Shown here in pieces: positions 12,457-25,150 of a stretch of 64,000 bases of DNA. Position 1 is the stretch's first letter. Every line of letters starts with the position of its first letter. The notes below the pieces were generated by a model. That model ran no database searches, was not told the DNA's origin, and was given only the letters and a program-made list of their open reading frames with translations. The position numbers and the translations under genes are program-made. The stretch is from Thinopyrum elongatum (Eukaryota > Streptophyta > Magnoliopsida > Poales > Poaceae), in the NCBI GenBank assembly GCA_011799875.1, contig CM022302.1:376024569-376088568 (forward strand), in the 5' to 3' direction.

Positions 12457-12758
12457 GATCGGAGGGTCCCAGGCAGGAGGCCTGCGCCTTTCGATCGTAG
12501 CTTTTGTTTTGCCCCGCCTTCTAGGGGCTTTCTGTGTTTTCTTTTATATCTGTACTCAGATATCTGATGCTTCCGCTGACGCTTGTACTCAAGCTTATGT
12601 ATTCAAGCCCTCGAGGCCCCTGGCTTGTAATATAAAGCTTGTATGACTTTATTTATGATTTAGAGTTGTGTTGTGATATCTTCCCGTGAGTCCTTAGGCT
12701 TGATCGTCTGCATTTGCGTGTATGATTAGTGCACGATTAAGCCGGGGGCGTCACAAGT

Positions 12759-12771
12759 TGGTATCAGAGCC
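12759..12771 (+). promoter_or_regulatory. Primer binding site, initiator tRNA-Met
   Basis: TGGTATCAGAGCC starts 3 bases after the LTR end at 12755. This is the standard initiator-methionine primer site of chromoviruses. Confidence 0.93.
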
Positions 12772-13371
12772 GACTGCCTATAGGAACCCCCCTTTCCAGC
12801 TCCTTGGCCGAAGTTGAGTCTAGTGGTCCAAAACTAATTTACTAACTTGGCTGTGTGGCTCACGGGCCCACATCACCAATTGGGTGGTATTAGGATCTTT
12901 TACTCCTCGACCTTTACTCTGGGACTCTGATCTCTCTCCTAGTCGGGTTAAAATTTTACTAACTCCAACATTAGGTTCTCGTGATCACATCCACCCGGTG
13001 TTCTAAAAATTTCCCCCCTTCCTTCAAGATGGCGGGCCAGGTTCTGCTTGCAAGATCCTCTTATCGAGGGCACCCTGTGTTTCACTTGCAGATTCCTCGC
13101 CCCAGCAGTTTTCTCCGACGTGGATGTAGCCTTTGCTATGTCTCGTTGTGTGCTTCCTTACCACGTGCCTGCGCGCCGCCTAGTTTGACTAGCTGCGAGC
13201 ATTCCCGGGCGCGTACTATCCATTTGAATCCAACTCTGTGCATGGATTGGTATTGTCTTTAACGACTACTATCATATATCTAATGCCCTTCTTGTTCATT
13301 CCCAATGTTACATCATGAAATCTATACACATGCAGTTGTTATTACTAAATTGCCCCTGTTGAATTGGCAGG
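12772..13371 (+). other. Leader of Tekay-type element
   Basis: 600 bp between primer site and gag-pol start. The 93-codon frame at 12981-13262 has no recognisable content. The gag ATG follows TTGGCAGG. Confidence 0.6.
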
Positions 13372-16300
13372 ATGGCCGACGATCCTCCACCTCCACCCTA
13401 TATTGCCGCAATGATGCAGCAGTTTGAACTCAACCGTCAGCAGTTTGAGCTCAACCGTCAGTTTATGACCGGACTGATGGCTCAATTCCCAACTCAGAAT
13501 GCTCAGCAACAGTCTGCTCCAATAACTCTGCCAGAATTTGTGCGCCTCAATCCATCCGTTTTCTGCAACTCCACCAATCCTATGGATGCTGATGATTGGC
13601 TTCGTGACATCCTATTTGAGATGGAGTCAGCTAATGTTGCCCCTGACAGTTACGTCACCTTTGCGACATTCCACTTAAAGGGTCCAGCTGCTCAATGGTG
13701 GGAAAGCCACAAGGATATGTTGCCGGCAGAGACTGTAACCACTTGGCAGGAATTTCAGTCAGCTTTTCATGCACGGTACATCCCTCCAGGTCTGATCGAC
13801 CAGAAGAAGCAGGAGTTTCGTAAAATCACACAGGGCACAATGACTGTGGATGAATATCAGAGGAAATTCCTTGAATTATCCCGCTATGCTGCGGATGACG
13901 TCGACACTGACACTCGCAAGCAGGAGAAATTCCGTGAAGGACTGCGTACTGATATAAACCTCGCACTTGTTGCCCTTGATTGTGAGGACTTTGCGACGCT
14001 TGTCAGTCAAGCCTTTCGAGCTGAAACTGGTCTGGCTAAGTACCAGGAGTCGCTCAAGCGCACTCGTGATGCTGGCTCATCCTCGGGTCAGCCCGTTCAG
14101 AAACGTCGAGTGTGGATTCCGCACAATGTTCATCACCGACCTGCCCCTGTACCCAGGCCATCTTATGCTACACCTCGTCTGCCTCCACCACCAAGACAAC
14201 TGAACATCGCAAGTGGACAGCCCAATGTTGGTGTTTCTTCCCATAATGATGGTCTGTGCCACCAGTGTGGACAGCCAGGGCATCGTACTATCAACTGCCG
14301 TCAGAGTCGGCCTCAACACGCATCCCGTCCTTCTGTTGGTTGCAGGAAGAGCCGTCGAAAACATCCTTCCAGGAACGTTGAAACCAGACCACCTGCTAAT
14401 CAGCTTGTTCATGTCAACCAAGTCAACATTGAAGAAGCTCGACAGGACCCCAAAATTGTGATGGGCACCCTTCTAGTGAATTCAATCCCAGCTTCAGTCC
14501 TTTTTGATTCTGGAGCATCGCACTCCTTCATGTCCGAAAGTTTTGCGCGAAGCCATGATATACCTTTCGAGGAGATGTCCACTCCATTAGTAATCCAGTC
14601 ACCTCGGGCTAATTGGCAAACTACCATGGTAAGCCACGGTAACCACATTGTGATTGAAGGATTGATGTTCCCCGTTTCTCTCATTGCTCTCAAGACCTCC
14701 AACATAGACATTATTCTGGGTATGGACTGGTTGAAACCTCATAAAGCTTTGATTGACTGTGCCCCTGAAACAGTCCGCATCACACACCCTTCTGGCCAGA
14801 CGGTCAGATACTCAGCCCGAATAGCTCAGGATGCTGAGAGCCAGATATATGATCTGAATGCGTTGAATGCTTCACCTCTCGAAGGCATCGAGAACGTTCC
14901 CGTTGTTCATGATTTTCAAGATGTCTTTCCAGAAGAACTTCCAGGAATACCCCCTGCTAGAGCTGTCGAGTTTGTCATCGACTTGAAACCAGGCACCACT
15001 CCTATTGCGAAGCATCCTTATAAAATGCCTCTGCACCACCTTCTTGAACTTAAGGAGGAAATCGACAAGTCACTTAAGAAGGGTTTCATCCGCCCCAGTT
15101 CCTCTACTTGGGGAGCACCTTCACTCTTCGTTAAGAAGAGAGATGGAACTAACCGATTGGTTCAGGATTATCGGCCCATTAACCAAGCTACAATTCAGAA
15201 TAAATATCCGCTTCCTCGGATCAATGATTTATATGATCAACTTGCTGGATCATCGGTATTCTCTAAACTTGATTTGAGGTTGGGTTATCATCAGATCCGT
15301 GTCCGCGAAGAGGATATTCCGAAGACTGCATTTGTTACCCGCTATGGCTCTTATGAGTACACTGTCATGTCATTTGGTTTAACAAATGCTCCCGCCACAT
15401 TCTCCCGTCTGATGAATTATATCTTCATGGATTACCTCGACAAGTTCGTCATGGTGTATCTAGATGATATTCTGGTCTATTCAAAGAATAAAGAAGAACA
15501 TGCTGAACACCTCCATCTTGTACTTGAAAGGCTCCAAGAACACCAGTTGCATGCCAAATACTCCAAATGTGAATTCTGGCTTTCTGAAGTAACCTACCTT
15601 GGACATGTAATTTCCAAGGATGGCATTGCTGTTAACCCAGAACGAGTTCAGGCTATTCTTGACTGGACTCCCCCGAAGAACGTCAAGCAAGTGAGAAGTT
15701 TTCTCGGCCTTGCAAGTTATTGCCGTCGGTTTGTTGAAATTTTTTCTAAGATTGCTAAGCCTTTGACTGATCTGCTTCACAAGGGCGTTAAGTTCGAATG
15801 GACAGACAAATGTCAGGAAAAATTTCAAACACTCAAAGACAAGCTAACATCTGCCCCAGTGCTTGCTCCTCCAGATTCTCACAAAGACTTTGTGATTTAT
15901 TGTGACACATCCCATGAAGGATTAGGCTGTGTCCTAATGCAAGAGCGTAAAGTGATTGCCTATGGCTCTCATCAGTTGCGCCCGCATGAAGAGAATTATC
16001 TGGTACATGATCTAGAACTAGCTGCTGTCATCTATGCACTGCAGTTGTGGCGACATTACCTCCTCGGTAATCGTTGCGAGATCTACACGGATCATAAAAG
16101 TCTGAAGTACTTGTGCACTCAACCATCCCTGAACCTCCGTCAACAAAGATGGATGGAGGCCATTGCGGACTATGATTTGGGTATTTCCTATACCCCTAGC
16201 AAGGCTAACGTGATGGCTGATGCCTTGAGCCACAAGTCCTATTGCGACAACCTCATGGTTAGGCGAGCTCAACCTCGTCTTTTTGAAGAACTGTGCAAGC

Positions 16301-16743
16301 TGAATCTACGTATTGTTCCACAGGGTTCTCTTAATAACCTTGTGATACAACCAGATCTCGAGAAAGCTGTTAAGAATGCGCAAGCTAAAGATGCTGAAAT
16401 TGATCTGATGAAGAAAAATCTTCACCTTGAAAAGTACAGGGATTTCTCGCTGTCTGGAGATGGAACCTTGTATTTCAGAGACCGCATCGTGGTACCTCGC
16501 TTCGAGCTTATGACTAATAAGGTCATGAAGGAGGCACATGACACACCATTGTCTATTCATCTGGGTAGCACCAAGATGTATCGTGATCTCCGTCAAAGGT
16601 ACTGGTGGTCTAGAATGAAGCAGGATATTGCTTGGTACGTTGCTGAATGTGATGTTTGTCGTCACGTTAAAGCAGAACATCAGAAGCCTGCTGGAATTCT
16701 GCAACCACTTCCTATTCCTCTATGGAAATGGGATAAAGTTTAA
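13372..16743 (+). CDS. gag-pol: Gypsy Gag-Pol polyprotein, Gag to integrase zinc finger (ends at an internal stop)
   Basis: 1123-residue frame. Gag occupies roughly residues 1-290, with a proline-rich start and the retrotransposon Gag core (WWESHK, FHARYIP). A CCHC knuckle lies at residues 296-309 ([14 protein letters not shown]). Protease has DSGAS at 379-383. Reverse transcriptase has the catalytic YLDD at 696-699. RNase H has D845 and a TDHKSL motif around residue 907. The integrase zinc-binding site has His 1056 and 1063 and Cys 1093 and 1096. Gag packages the RNA; the enzymes copy it into DNA and insert it. Codon 1124 (16741-16743) is TAA, after which the same frame continues with the catalytic integrase core. 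Everything up to the stop appears undamaged. The stop is most simply a nonsense mutation. Confidence 0.93.
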   Translation: MADDPPPPPYIAAMMQQFELNRQQFELNRQFMTGLMAQFPTQNAQQQSAPITLPEFVRLNPSVFCNSTNPMDADDWLRDILFEMESANVAPDSYVTFATFHLKGPAAQWWESHKDMLPAETVTTWQEFQSAFHARYIPPGLIDQKKQEFRKITQGTMTVDEYQRKFLELSRYAADDVDTDTRKQEKFREGLRTDINLALVALDCEDFATLVSQAFRAETGLAKYQESLKRTRDAGSSSGQPVQKRRVWIPHNVHHRPAPVPRPSYATPRLPPPPRQLNIASGQPNVGVSSHNDGLCHQCGQPGHRTINCRQSRPQHASRPSVGCRKSRRKHPSRNVETRPPANQLVHVNQVNIEEARQDPKIVMGTLLVNSIPASVLFDSGASHSFMSESFARSHDIPFEEMSTPLVIQSPRANWQTTMVSHGNHIVIEGLMFPVSLIALKTSNIDIILGMDWLKPHKALIDCAPETVRITHPSGQTVRYSARIAQDAESQIYDLNALNASPLEGIENVPVVHDFQDVFPEELPGIPPARAVEFVIDLKPGTTPIAKHPYKMPLHHLLELKEEIDKSLKKGFIRPSSSTWGAPSLFVKKRDGTNRLVQDYRPINQATIQNKYPLPRINDLYDQLAGSSVFSKLDLRLGYHQIRVREEDIPKTAFVTRYGSYEYTVMSFGLTNAPATFSRLMNYIFMDYLDKFVMVYLDDILVYSKNKEEHAEHLHLVLERLQEHQLHAKYSKCEFWLSEVTYLGHVISKDGIAVNPERVQAILDWTPPKNVKQVRSFLGLASYCRRFVEIFSKIAKPLTDLLHKGVKFEWTDKCQEKFQTLKDKLTSAPVLAPPDSHKDFVIYCDTSHEGLGCVLMQERKVIAYGSHQLRPHEENYLVHDLELAAVIYALQLWRHYLLGNRCEIYTDHKSLKYLCTQPSLNLRQQRWMEAIADYDLGISYTPSKANVMADALSHKSYCDNLMVRRAQPRLFEELCKLNLRIVPQGSLNNLVIQPDLEKAVKNAQAKDAEIDLMKKNLHLEKYRDFSLSGDGTLYFRDRIVVPRFELMTNKVMKEAHDTPLSIHLGSTKMYRDLRQRYWWSRMKQDIAWYVAECDVCRHVKAEHQKPAGILQPLPIPLWKWDKV

Positions 16744-17796
16744 ATGGATTTCATTACCGGACTTCCTAGGTCACAGAAGGGTCACGATGCTATTCTTGTC
16801 GTCGTCGACCAACTCTCCAAGGTTGCACACTTTATGTCTGTCAAAGAGACGATCACTGCTAGTCAGTTAGCAGAGTTGTATATCTCCAGAATTGTTTCAC
16901 TCCACGGTATTCCGAAGGAGATTAGTTCGGACCGTGGCAGCCTTTTCACTTCAAAGTTCTGGGAAAGTTTCCAAGGAGCTATGGGAACTCATATTACCTG
17001 GAGTTCAGCTTATCACCCCCAATCCCAAGGCCAAGTCGAGCGAGTCAATCAAGTGCTTGAAGACATGTTGCGAGCTTGTGTTATTTCTTTCGGCAAGAAG
17101 TGGGAAGAATCTCTCCCGTATGCCGAGTTCTCTTATAACAACAGCTATCAAGCCAGCTTGAAAATGGCCCCCTTCGAAGTTCTTTATGGACGTAAGTGTC
17201 GAACCCCTCTGAATTGGTCAGAAACTGGGGAACGACCGCTCGTGGGTCCGGAAATTATCCAACACGCAGAAGAACAAGTCCGTATCATACGAGAAAATCT
17301 AAAGGCGGCTCAGGACCGCCAGAAGAGCAACTATGATCGCAAACAATGGGGTTTGACTTATCAACCTGGTGATCAAGTTTATTTGCGTGTCACCCCTATG
17401 AAGGGCACTCACCGTTTTGGAATCAAGGGTAAGCTAGCTCCGCGCTATATTGGTCCTTTCCATATTATTGCAAGACGTGGTCAGGTGGCATATAAATTAG
17501 AGTTGCCGCTACAATTCTCTCATATCCACGATGTCTTCCATGTGTCGCAACTTCGTAAATGCTTCAAGGAATCTCCGCACCGCGCAGTGGATCACGAGAT
17601 GCTCGAATTGCAAGATGATCTATCTTATAAGGAGCATCCGATCCGCATTCTCGATGAAGCTGAACGTCGGACCCGTCAGAAGGTTACCAAATTCCTCAAA
17701 GTGCAGTGGTCAAATCATACTGAAGATGAAGCCACTTTGGAACGCGAGGATAATCTTTGTGCGGAATACCCCAAACTTTTTCCTTCTACCTCTTAA
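16744..17796 (+). CDS. int: Gypsy integrase catalytic core with chromodomain-like tail (separated by the internal stop)
   Basis: 350 residues directly in frame with the preceding reading, opening with an ATG just after the TAA. The catalytic triad is visible: D22 (VVVDQLSK), D63 (SDRGSLF) and E99 (GQVERVNQ), giving the expected D-35-E spacing. After a GPY/F-type region (RYIGPFHI) comes FHVSQLRKC and a chromodomain-like C-terminus (residues about 285-345, with KVQWSNHTEDEATLE). In chromoviruses this tail is known to steer integration towards particular chromatin. Without the zinc finger upstream this product alone should not work, so the element probably needs readthrough or helper copies. Confidence 0.92.
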   Translation: MDFITGLPRSQKGHDAILVVVDQLSKVAHFMSVKETITASQLAELYISRIVSLHGIPKEISSDRGSLFTSKFWESFQGAMGTHITWSSAYHPQSQGQVERVNQVLEDMLRACVISFGKKWEESLPYAEFSYNNSYQASLKMAPFEVLYGRKCRTPLNWSETGERPLVGPEIIQHAEEQVRIIRENLKAAQDRQKSNYDRKQWGLTYQPGDQVYLRVTPMKGTHRFGIKGKLAPRYIGPFHIIARRGQVAYKLELPLQFSHIHDVFHVSQLRKCFKESPHRAVDHEMLELQDDLSYKEHPIRILDEAERRTRQKVTKFLKVQWSNHTEDEATLEREDNLCAEYPKLFPSTS

Positions 17797-17819
17797 TTCT
17801 CGGGACAAGAATTCTTGTT

Positions 17820-17832
17820 AGTGGAGGAGACT
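17820..17832 (+). promoter_or_regulatory. Polypurine tract of Tekay-type element
   Basis: AGTGGAGGAGACT directly precedes the 3' LTR at 17833 and would prime plus-strand DNA synthesis. Confidence 0.85.
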
Positions 17833-19943
17833 TGTAACACCCCCAGTGGTTAACTACAGTAATCACCCTTTTGATTATGCCATGTCATCATGATCAAAAG
17901 TGCTTAATCATCATTAGTATCATATCTCTTTTCAAATTCAAATTCAAATGGAAATTCTAACTAAAAGTGGAAATAAAAGTTGTCCAAACCCAGAAACTAA
18001 GTTGTTCATTAAATGGTAAATAATCTAGAGACAATTCTAAAATTATATTCAACATATGCTAAATAAATTAGGTGACTCTAACAACCACAAAACAGAGTTA
18101 TTTAACCCTTATTCTCTTAAATAAAATACAAATAAAATCATTTGTACTCCAAACTATTTTCTGGCAGTGCTAAATATTGCACTATATTTATTTGTCAAAG
18201 TATTACATTTTACAAAACTCTGGTGGTGCAATAAGAAATACAAAACAGAAGGGAATTAAAAGAAACAGAAAATAAAAAGGAAAATAGAAAGATGCTACTG
18301 TGCACTTACCTCGGCCCGAAGCAGCAGTGCAGGCCCAGCCCACCCCGCACCACCTTCAACCTCCTGCTCACCTCGTCGCGCTGTCGCCCGCACCGCGCCG
18401 CGCGCGCTGGGCCCCCTCTCCCGCTGCTCGACAGCGGCTCCGCGTCCGCCGTTGGAGGGATAAGGACCCCGCGCACCCCCCCCCCCCTCGCTCCTCTATT
18501 TCCCCCACACGCTCACCTCTCCTCCTCTGTCCCCCCCCCCCTGCCCGAGCGCCACCGCCGCCATGTCCCTGCCGTAGCAGCGACGACCGCCACCGCCGAG
18601 CTCCGTCGACTGGCCCATGGGCTCCACCCAGACCCCCTCTCCCTCTCCACCGAGCCACGTGAGCCGGAACGGCCCCGCAGCACCGCCCCGATCTCGTCTT
18701 CCTCCTCTGCCCCGCCGGACTCCGCCGCCTCGTCTCGCTCCGGCAAGCCCTCCCCGAGCCCGCTGTCACCTCCCTACGGCTCCCTGTGAGCCCTCCTTCC
18801 ATCTCCCTCTCTCTCTGGGCCCTCACGCGCTCGCCGGCGAGCTCCCAACGTAACCGTGCTCCGCCCTCCGCCATTGTCGTCCGAGCGCTCGCGTCCGAGC
18901 TCCTCCGCTCGAACCGGTGACACCGCCGTGCTCCTGAGATCCCCAGGAAGCCAATGCGCCCGTCCGCGAGCCTCGTTGTGCCCCGTAGCCCCGTCCCGCA
19001 CAACCACCGTACTCCGGCGCCCGCTTGTGAGCACGCCGCCGTCAAACCCGATGCCCACAGCCCCCGCCACGGCCACCATTCGTCGCGGCTCGACGCCCTC
19101 GTTCGAAGGCGCCATCGCACGGGTCCGGAGGCCCCCTGTAGGCGATTTCCGGCGCTGCCCCGCCGCTCGCCGCCGCGGATTTGGCCGCCGGAGTTGCTCC
19201 GGCGACGGCGCCGATGTGGCCTGACGTGGCCACCTCTGTGCCGCTGTCAGCGGGCCCGGCTGGCCCCAGTTGACTGGGTCAGCCGCTGACTGGGCTAGCC
19301 CCGCCAATGACATGCGGGCCCCGCCAGTTTAATTAGTTTTAAAAATAAATAAAAATATGTTAATTAATTGATTAGTTAATTAATCACTAATTAATCACTG
19401 ATAGGTGGGGCCACACCCCTGTTAATTAGTTTTAGTTAAATTTAAACCCTGGTTTAGCACTGTGTCTATGACATGTGGGCCCCACTAGTCAGGTTTAACC
19501 TGGCCGGCCCCCTGTTGACTGCTGACGTTATCAATGCGTCATGCTGATGTCACCCTATACTGTTTTGGATAATGTTGATTTAATTAAATCCAGAAAATCC
19601 AGAAATTAATAAAAACTTTAGAAAATCATATCTTTTAATCCGTAACTCCGATGAAAATAATTTATATATGAAAATTGATCAGAAAAATCCCACGAATCCG
19701 AATATGCCCTCTTTTCATCTATCACATGCTCCTAGCATGATGAATATGGAACTTCCCTCTCTGGATCGTCTGTCCGATAAATCCAAAGACCCGGGAAATA
19801 TCGTCAGATATTCCCCCGCTCCGTCTGATACGTGTAGTACTGCGTTAGATCACCTCTGTCACCGTGTATTGCCATGTTATGCTTTGTGCTGCACTTGTTT
19901 GCTCTGTATTTATTGTTTCCTCCCCCCTCTTCTCTCTCGTTAG

Positions 19944-20027
19944 ACCCCGACGTCGTCCCCGAGACCGATGCAGCTCCGGAGACCGAAGACACCATTGACG
20001 ACCTTGCCCTTGCCGCCGAGCAACCAG
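19944..20027 (+). other. Putative exon of LTR-borne reading frame (copy 2)
   Basis: Same length, splice context and frame as 10662-10745, with a few substitutions (for example Ala-Pro for Ala-Ser in the acidic stretch). It joins in phase to 21633. Confidence 0.42.
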
Positions 20028-21632
20028 GCAAGCACCCCCCCTTGAGCATACCAATATCGCCTATTCTTTCTCTCTCATGCTTGCATTAGAATTTCTGCTG
20101 CTACTACTTTACCTATTCTGATGCATTGCCTGTTTATTGTAACCTGCTATTGAAACCTTACCTGCTTATCCTAAACTATCTAGTATAGGCTGGGTAGAGA
20201 CCTATCAGTGACCCCACTTGTCCCGATTGCCCCGCTGGATTATCAGAAGACCCGGTCGACGGGATTGAAGACCAGGCCCCGGCACCGCACATCGCCCCCC
20301 CCCCCCTAGTTGTAACGACACTGCAGCGTTACTATCAAGTGCCGAGGGTGAAACCTCCTGTAGCACTTCTGATGTTAACTCTGTAGAGTAGCTATTCGGT
20401 CATGGTCATCGAGGGTGATTCCTCCTTCGCCGCTTCCGATAACGACGCCGTCGTACAACACCTCAAGTGTGAACCCAGCGAGGGTGATTCCTCCGAGTTC
20501 ACCTTGACGGATATATCGGGCAGGAATCCAACGAGGGTGATACCTCGGATTCCCCCTGATGTTATGGACACGCGAATACTTGGACTATACTATTGTTACT
20601 TGGAAAGGCGGGTCGACCCTGAGGGGTACCCGCGTGTGATGTGAAGACGGGTTGCCTGGATGGTGCCCGAGTGATGAATACGAGGCGCGGCCGGGCATTC
20701 TTGGCCCTTGCCACAAGTCCTCGAGATGGGGCAACGGGGTCACATCGATCGTGAGTCTCTGCTCGTTACCGCACCCCCAAGGTACTAACGATTTGGATAT
20801 TTGATTCGAGTGGGCCTCTGGCCCGATAGCACTAACCATCACGAGGGCATAGTATGGGCGTTCTGCATCGTATGCATCAGCCGAAAGCTCTGTCAGACAT
20901 CCAGTTCAGCATTGCGGCATGGAGTGATTGGTGCCATTCACGACAGAGGTGGTGCTTGGATCTGAGCCATGTGCGCAACGACCCGGAGGGCGAGGGGCGA
21001 TGGCCCAAGACCCCCTTACGCTTAGGATGTAGATCGGCGGGGACCTCTCTGCTGAGCTCTAGGTAGGGCTGTGGTGTGTCGTTTGGCCGAGGTCGGGCAT
21101 GACCCGGAAAAGTGTGTCCGGCCGGAGTTAAGAGAGCGTGGTGGGTAAGTTGGTGCACCCCTGCAGGGAAGAACTAATCTATGCATAGCCGGATCCTCGG
21201 TAACGGACACTCGGAGTTGTATCCCGATTGATACAACTGTAACTGGTCACTTGTGATGAGTATGGCTCTGGGATTGCTTCTCGTAGGGAGTCGAGAAGGG
21301 ATCTCAGGACGAGGTTGATGACTGTATGGCTCTGGGATTGCTTTCTCGCAGGGAGTCGAGAAAGGATCTCTGGGTGAGGTTGTTATCATTACTGCTACAT
21401 TATATTGTACTGTTCTACTCTCTTCTATTGCTGCAAGACCGCTGAAGATGCTAGTCTTCGATAGGACAAGGCCTTCTCTCTATTCTGGCATTTCTGCAGC
21501 CCAGTCCACATATATAGCCTTCCTTTGATAATGTTGCATATGTAGTGTAGCTCCTTGCTTGCTGAGTACTTCGGATGAGTAATCACAGTTGCTTTGCTTT
21601 CTTTTTCCCCCATATCCATTTGATGCGACCAG

Positions 21633-21727
21633 ATGATGGAGCCCCGGATACAGCTGCCCCCGCCGACGATCGCTACTACTACCCCGAGGGTGGATACTAC
21701 TATGAGTTGACTGACGACCAGGAGTAG
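21633..21727 (+). other. Putative terminal exon of LTR-borne reading frame (copy 2)
   Basis: Counterpart of 12362-12456 with the same RYYYPEGGYYYEL tail and TAG stop at 21725-21727. Confidence 0.42.
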
Positions 21728-22027
21728 GATCGGAGGGTCCCAGGCAGGAGGCCTGCGCCTTTCGATCGTAGCTTTTGTTTTGCCCCGCCTTCTAGGGGTC
21801 TTTCTGTGTTTTCTTTTATATCTGTACTCAGATATCTGATGCTTCCACTGACGCTTGTACGCAAGCTTATGTATTCGAGCCCTCGAGGCCCCTGGCTTGT
21901 AATATAAAGCTTGTATGACTTTATTTATGATTTAGAGTTGTGTTGTGATATCTTCCCGTGAGTCCTTAGGCTTGATCGTGTGCATTTGCGTGTATGATTA
22001 GTGCACGATTAAGCCGGGGGCGTCACA

Positions 22028-22032
22028 TGTGT
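22028..22032. repeat. Target site duplication TGTGT, right copy
   Basis: Matches 8571-8575 exactly. Angela coding sequence resumes directly after it. Confidence 0.93.
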
Positions 22033-25000
22033 TCCTTACTAATGCTCGTAGTAGCTCCTGGGTATTTGATACTGGTTTGGTTGCTCATATTTGTAACTCG
22101 AAACAGGAGCTGCGGAATAAACGAAGATTGGCTAAGGACGAGGTGACGATGCGCGTCGGAAATGGTTCCAAGGTTGATGTGATCGCCGTCGGCACGCTAC
22201 CTCTACATCTACCTTCGGGATTAGTCTTAGACCTCAATAATTGTTATTTGGTGCCAGCGTTGAGCATGAACATTATATCTGGATCTTGTTTATTGCGAGA
22301 CGGTTATTCATTTAAGTCAGAGAATAATGGTTGGTCTATTTATATGAGTAATATCTTTTATGGTCATGCACCTTTGATGAATGGTCTGTTCTTGTTGAAT
22401 CTCGATCGTAGTGATACACATATTCATAATATTGATGCCAAAAGATGCAAAGTTGATAATGATAGTGCAACATACTTGTGGCACTGCCGTTTAGGTCATA
22501 TTGGTGTAAAGCGCATGAAGAAACTCCATCGGATGGACTTTTGGAATCACTTGATTATGAATCATTTGATACTTGCGAACCATGCCTCATGGGCAAGATG
22601 ACTAAAACTCCGTTCTCCAGAACAATGGAGCGAGCTAATGACTTGTTGGAAATAATACATACCGATGTATGCGGTCCTATGAGTGTTGAGGCACGCGGCG
22701 GGTATCGTTATTTTCTAACCTTTACAGATGATTTGAGTAGGTATGGGTATATCTACTTGATGAAACACAAGTCTGAAACATTTGAAAAGTTCAAAGAATT
22801 TCAGAGTGAAGTAGAGAATCATCGTAACAAGAAAATAAAGTTTCTACGATCTGATCGTGGAGGTGAATATTTGAGTTACGAGTTTGGCCTTGATTTAAAA
22901 CAATGTGGAATTGTTTCACAACTCACGCCACCTGGAACACCACAGCGTAATGGTGTGTTCGAACGTCATAACCATACTTTATTAGATATGGTGCGTTCTA
23001 TGATGTCTCTTACCGATTTACCACTATCGTTTTGGGGTTATGCATTAGAGACAACCACATTCACGTTAAATAGGGCACCGTCTAAATCCGTTGAGACGAC
23101 ATCGTATGAACTATGGTTTGGCAAGAAACCTAAGCTGTCGTTTCTTAAAGTTTGGGGATGCGATGCTTATGTCAAACAGCTTCAGCCTGATAAGCTCGAA
23201 CCCAAAGCGGAGAAATGCGTCTTCATAGGATACCCTAAAGAGACCATTGGGTATACCTTCTACCACGGATCCAAAGGCAAGATCTTTGTTGCCAAGAATG
23301 GGTCCTTTCTAGAGAAGGAGTTTCTCTCAAAAGAAGTGAGTGGGAGGAAAGTAGAACTTGATGAGGTAGTTGTACCTTCACTCGAATTGGAAAGTAGTAC
23401 ACCAAGGAAAAACGTTTCCGTGATGCCTACACCAACTAGAGAGGAAGCTAATGATGATCATAAAACTTCAGATCAAGTTACTACTGAACTTCGTAGGTCG
23501 ACCAGAACACGTTCCGCACCAGAGTGGTACGGTGATCCTATCCTGGAAGTCATGTTATTAAACCACGACGAACCTACGAACTATGAAGAAGCTATGATGA
23601 GCCCAGATTCCGATAAATGGCTTGAAGCCATGAAATCTGAGATAGGATCCATGTATGAGAACAAAGTGTGGACTTTGGTGGACTTGCCCGATGATCGGCA
23701 AGCCATTGAGAATAAATGGATCTTCAAGAAGAAGACGGACGTTGATGGTAATGTTACTGTCTACAAAGCTTGACTTGTCGCAAAAGGTTTTTGACAAGTT
23801 CAAGGGGTTGACTACGATGAGACTTTCTCACCCATAGCGATGCTTAAGGCTGTCCGAATCATGTTAGCAATTGCCGCATTTTATGATTATGAAATCTGGT
23901 AAATGGACGTCAAAACTGCATTCCTTAATGAATTTCTCAAAGAAGAGTTGTATATGATGCAACCAGAAGGTTTTGTCGATCCTAAAGGTGCTGACAAAGT
24001 GTGCAAGCTCCAGCAATCCATCTATGGACTGGTCCAAGCATCTCGGAGTTGGAATATATGCTTTGATGAGGCGATCAAAGCATATGGTTTTATACAGACT
24101 TATGGTGAAGCCTGTATTTACAAGAAAGTCAGTGGGAGCTCTGTAGCATTTCTGATATTATATGTGGATGACATATTGTTGATTGGAAATGATATAGAAT
24201 TTCTGGATAGCATAAAAGGATACTTGAATAAGAATTTTTCAATGAAAGACCTTGGTGAAGCTGCTTATATATTGGGCATCAATATCTATAGGGATAGATC
24301 AAGACGCTTAATAGGACTTTCACAAAGCACATACCTTGACAAAGTTCTGAAGAAGTTCAAAACGGACCAGTCAAAGAAAGGGTTCTTGCCTGTGTTGCAA
24401 GGTGTGAAATTGAGTCAGACTCAAAGCCCGACCACGGCAGAAGATAGAGAGAAAATGAAAGTCATTCCCTATGCCTCGGCCATAGGTTCTATCATGTATG
24501 CTATCATGTGTACCAGACCTGATGTGTGCCTTGCCATAAGTTTGGCAGGGAGGTACCAAAGTAATCCAGGAGTGGATCACTAGACAGCGGTCAAGAACAT
24601 CTTGAAGTACCTGAAAAGGACCAAGGATATGTTTCTCGTTTATGGAGGTGACGAAGAGCTCGTCGTAAAGGGTTACTTCGATGCTAAGTCATAAATCGGA
24701 TACGTATTTATATTGAATGGTGGAGCTGTCAGTTGGTGCAGTTCCAAGCAGAGCGTCGTGGCGGGATCTACGTGTGAAGCGGAGTACATAGCTGCTTCGG
24801 AAGCAACACATGAAGGAGTCTGGATGAAGGAGTTCATATCCGATCTGGGTGTAATACCCAGTGCATCGGGTCCAATGAAAATATTTTGTGACAACACTGG
24901 AGCAATTGCCTTGGCGAAGGAATCCAGGTTTCACAAGAGAACCAAACAAATCAAGAGACGCTTCAACTCCATTCGTGAAAAGGTCAAGGATGGAGACATA

Positions 25001-25063
25001 GAAATTTGCAAAATACATACGGATCTGAATCTAGCAGACCCATTGACTAAACCTCTTCCGTGA
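22033..25063 (+). pseudogene. pol: Angela-type Copia Pol: protease, integrase, reverse transcriptase, RNase H
   Basis: Continuation of the Copia polyprotein after the Gypsy insertion. Protease has FDTG (family usual DTGS). Integrase has the WHCRLGH and CEPC zinc-binding parts, a TDVCGP Asp, the LRSDRGGEY Asp and a GVFERHN Glu. Reverse transcriptase has YVDDILLIGND near 24160. RNase H includes GSTCEAEYIAASEA and DNTGAIALAKE. A frameshift lies near 22540-22560. In-frame stops are at 23771-23773, 23792-23794, 23900-23902, 24581-24583 and 24692-24694. The reading ends with TGA at 25061-25063. It is inactive from multiple lesions in addition to the insertion. Confidence 0.92.
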
Positions 25064-25138
25064 GCAAACCATGATCAGCACCAAGACTCCATCGGTGTTA
25101 GATTCATTACTATGTAATCTAGATTATTGACTCTAGTG

Positions 25139-25150
25139 CAAGTGGGAGAC
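25139..25150 (+). promoter_or_regulatory. Polypurine tract of Angela-type element
   Basis: CAAGTGGGAGAC directly precedes the 3' LTR, as usual for the BARE-1 group. Confidence 0.85.

Larger units (their letters stand above)
8576..12755 (+). repeat. Tekay-type Gypsy 5' LTR (4180 bp)
   Basis: The LTR runs TGTAACACC...GGCGTCACA. It is AT-rich to about 9030, very GC-rich to about 10040, then mixed, with a poly-C run near 11013-11034. The final 100 bp contain AT-rich polyadenylation-like sequence (around 12630-12660). It also carries the conserved two-exon reading frame at 10662-10745 and 12362-12456. A related solo LTR lies at 58430-62464. Confidence 0.95.
8576..22027 (+). mobile_element. Tekay-type (chromovirus) Gypsy LTR retrotransposon, nearly intact
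   Basis: 13.45-kb element with two long LTRs (8576-12755 and 17833-22027), initiator tRNA-Met primer site, one gag-pol frame and a polypurine tract, flanked by perfect TGTGT. LTR ends are TGTAACACC and GGCGTCACA. Gypsy order (RT-RNase H before integrase) is clear, and the integrase ends in a chromodomain-like tail typical of the Tekay/Del clade. In the first 230 bases the LTRs differ at about five sites plus a short indel, clearly less than the surrounding Angela LTRs. This agrees with its being the younger insertion. Confidence 0.94.
17833..22027 (+). repeat. Tekay-type Gypsy 3' LTR (4195 bp)
   Basis: Near-identical to 8576-12755, with small indels: a 7-8 bp insertion near 18015 and a shorter poly-C run near 20295-20306. 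It ends GGCGTCACA and is followed by the TGTGT duplication. Confidence 0.95.
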
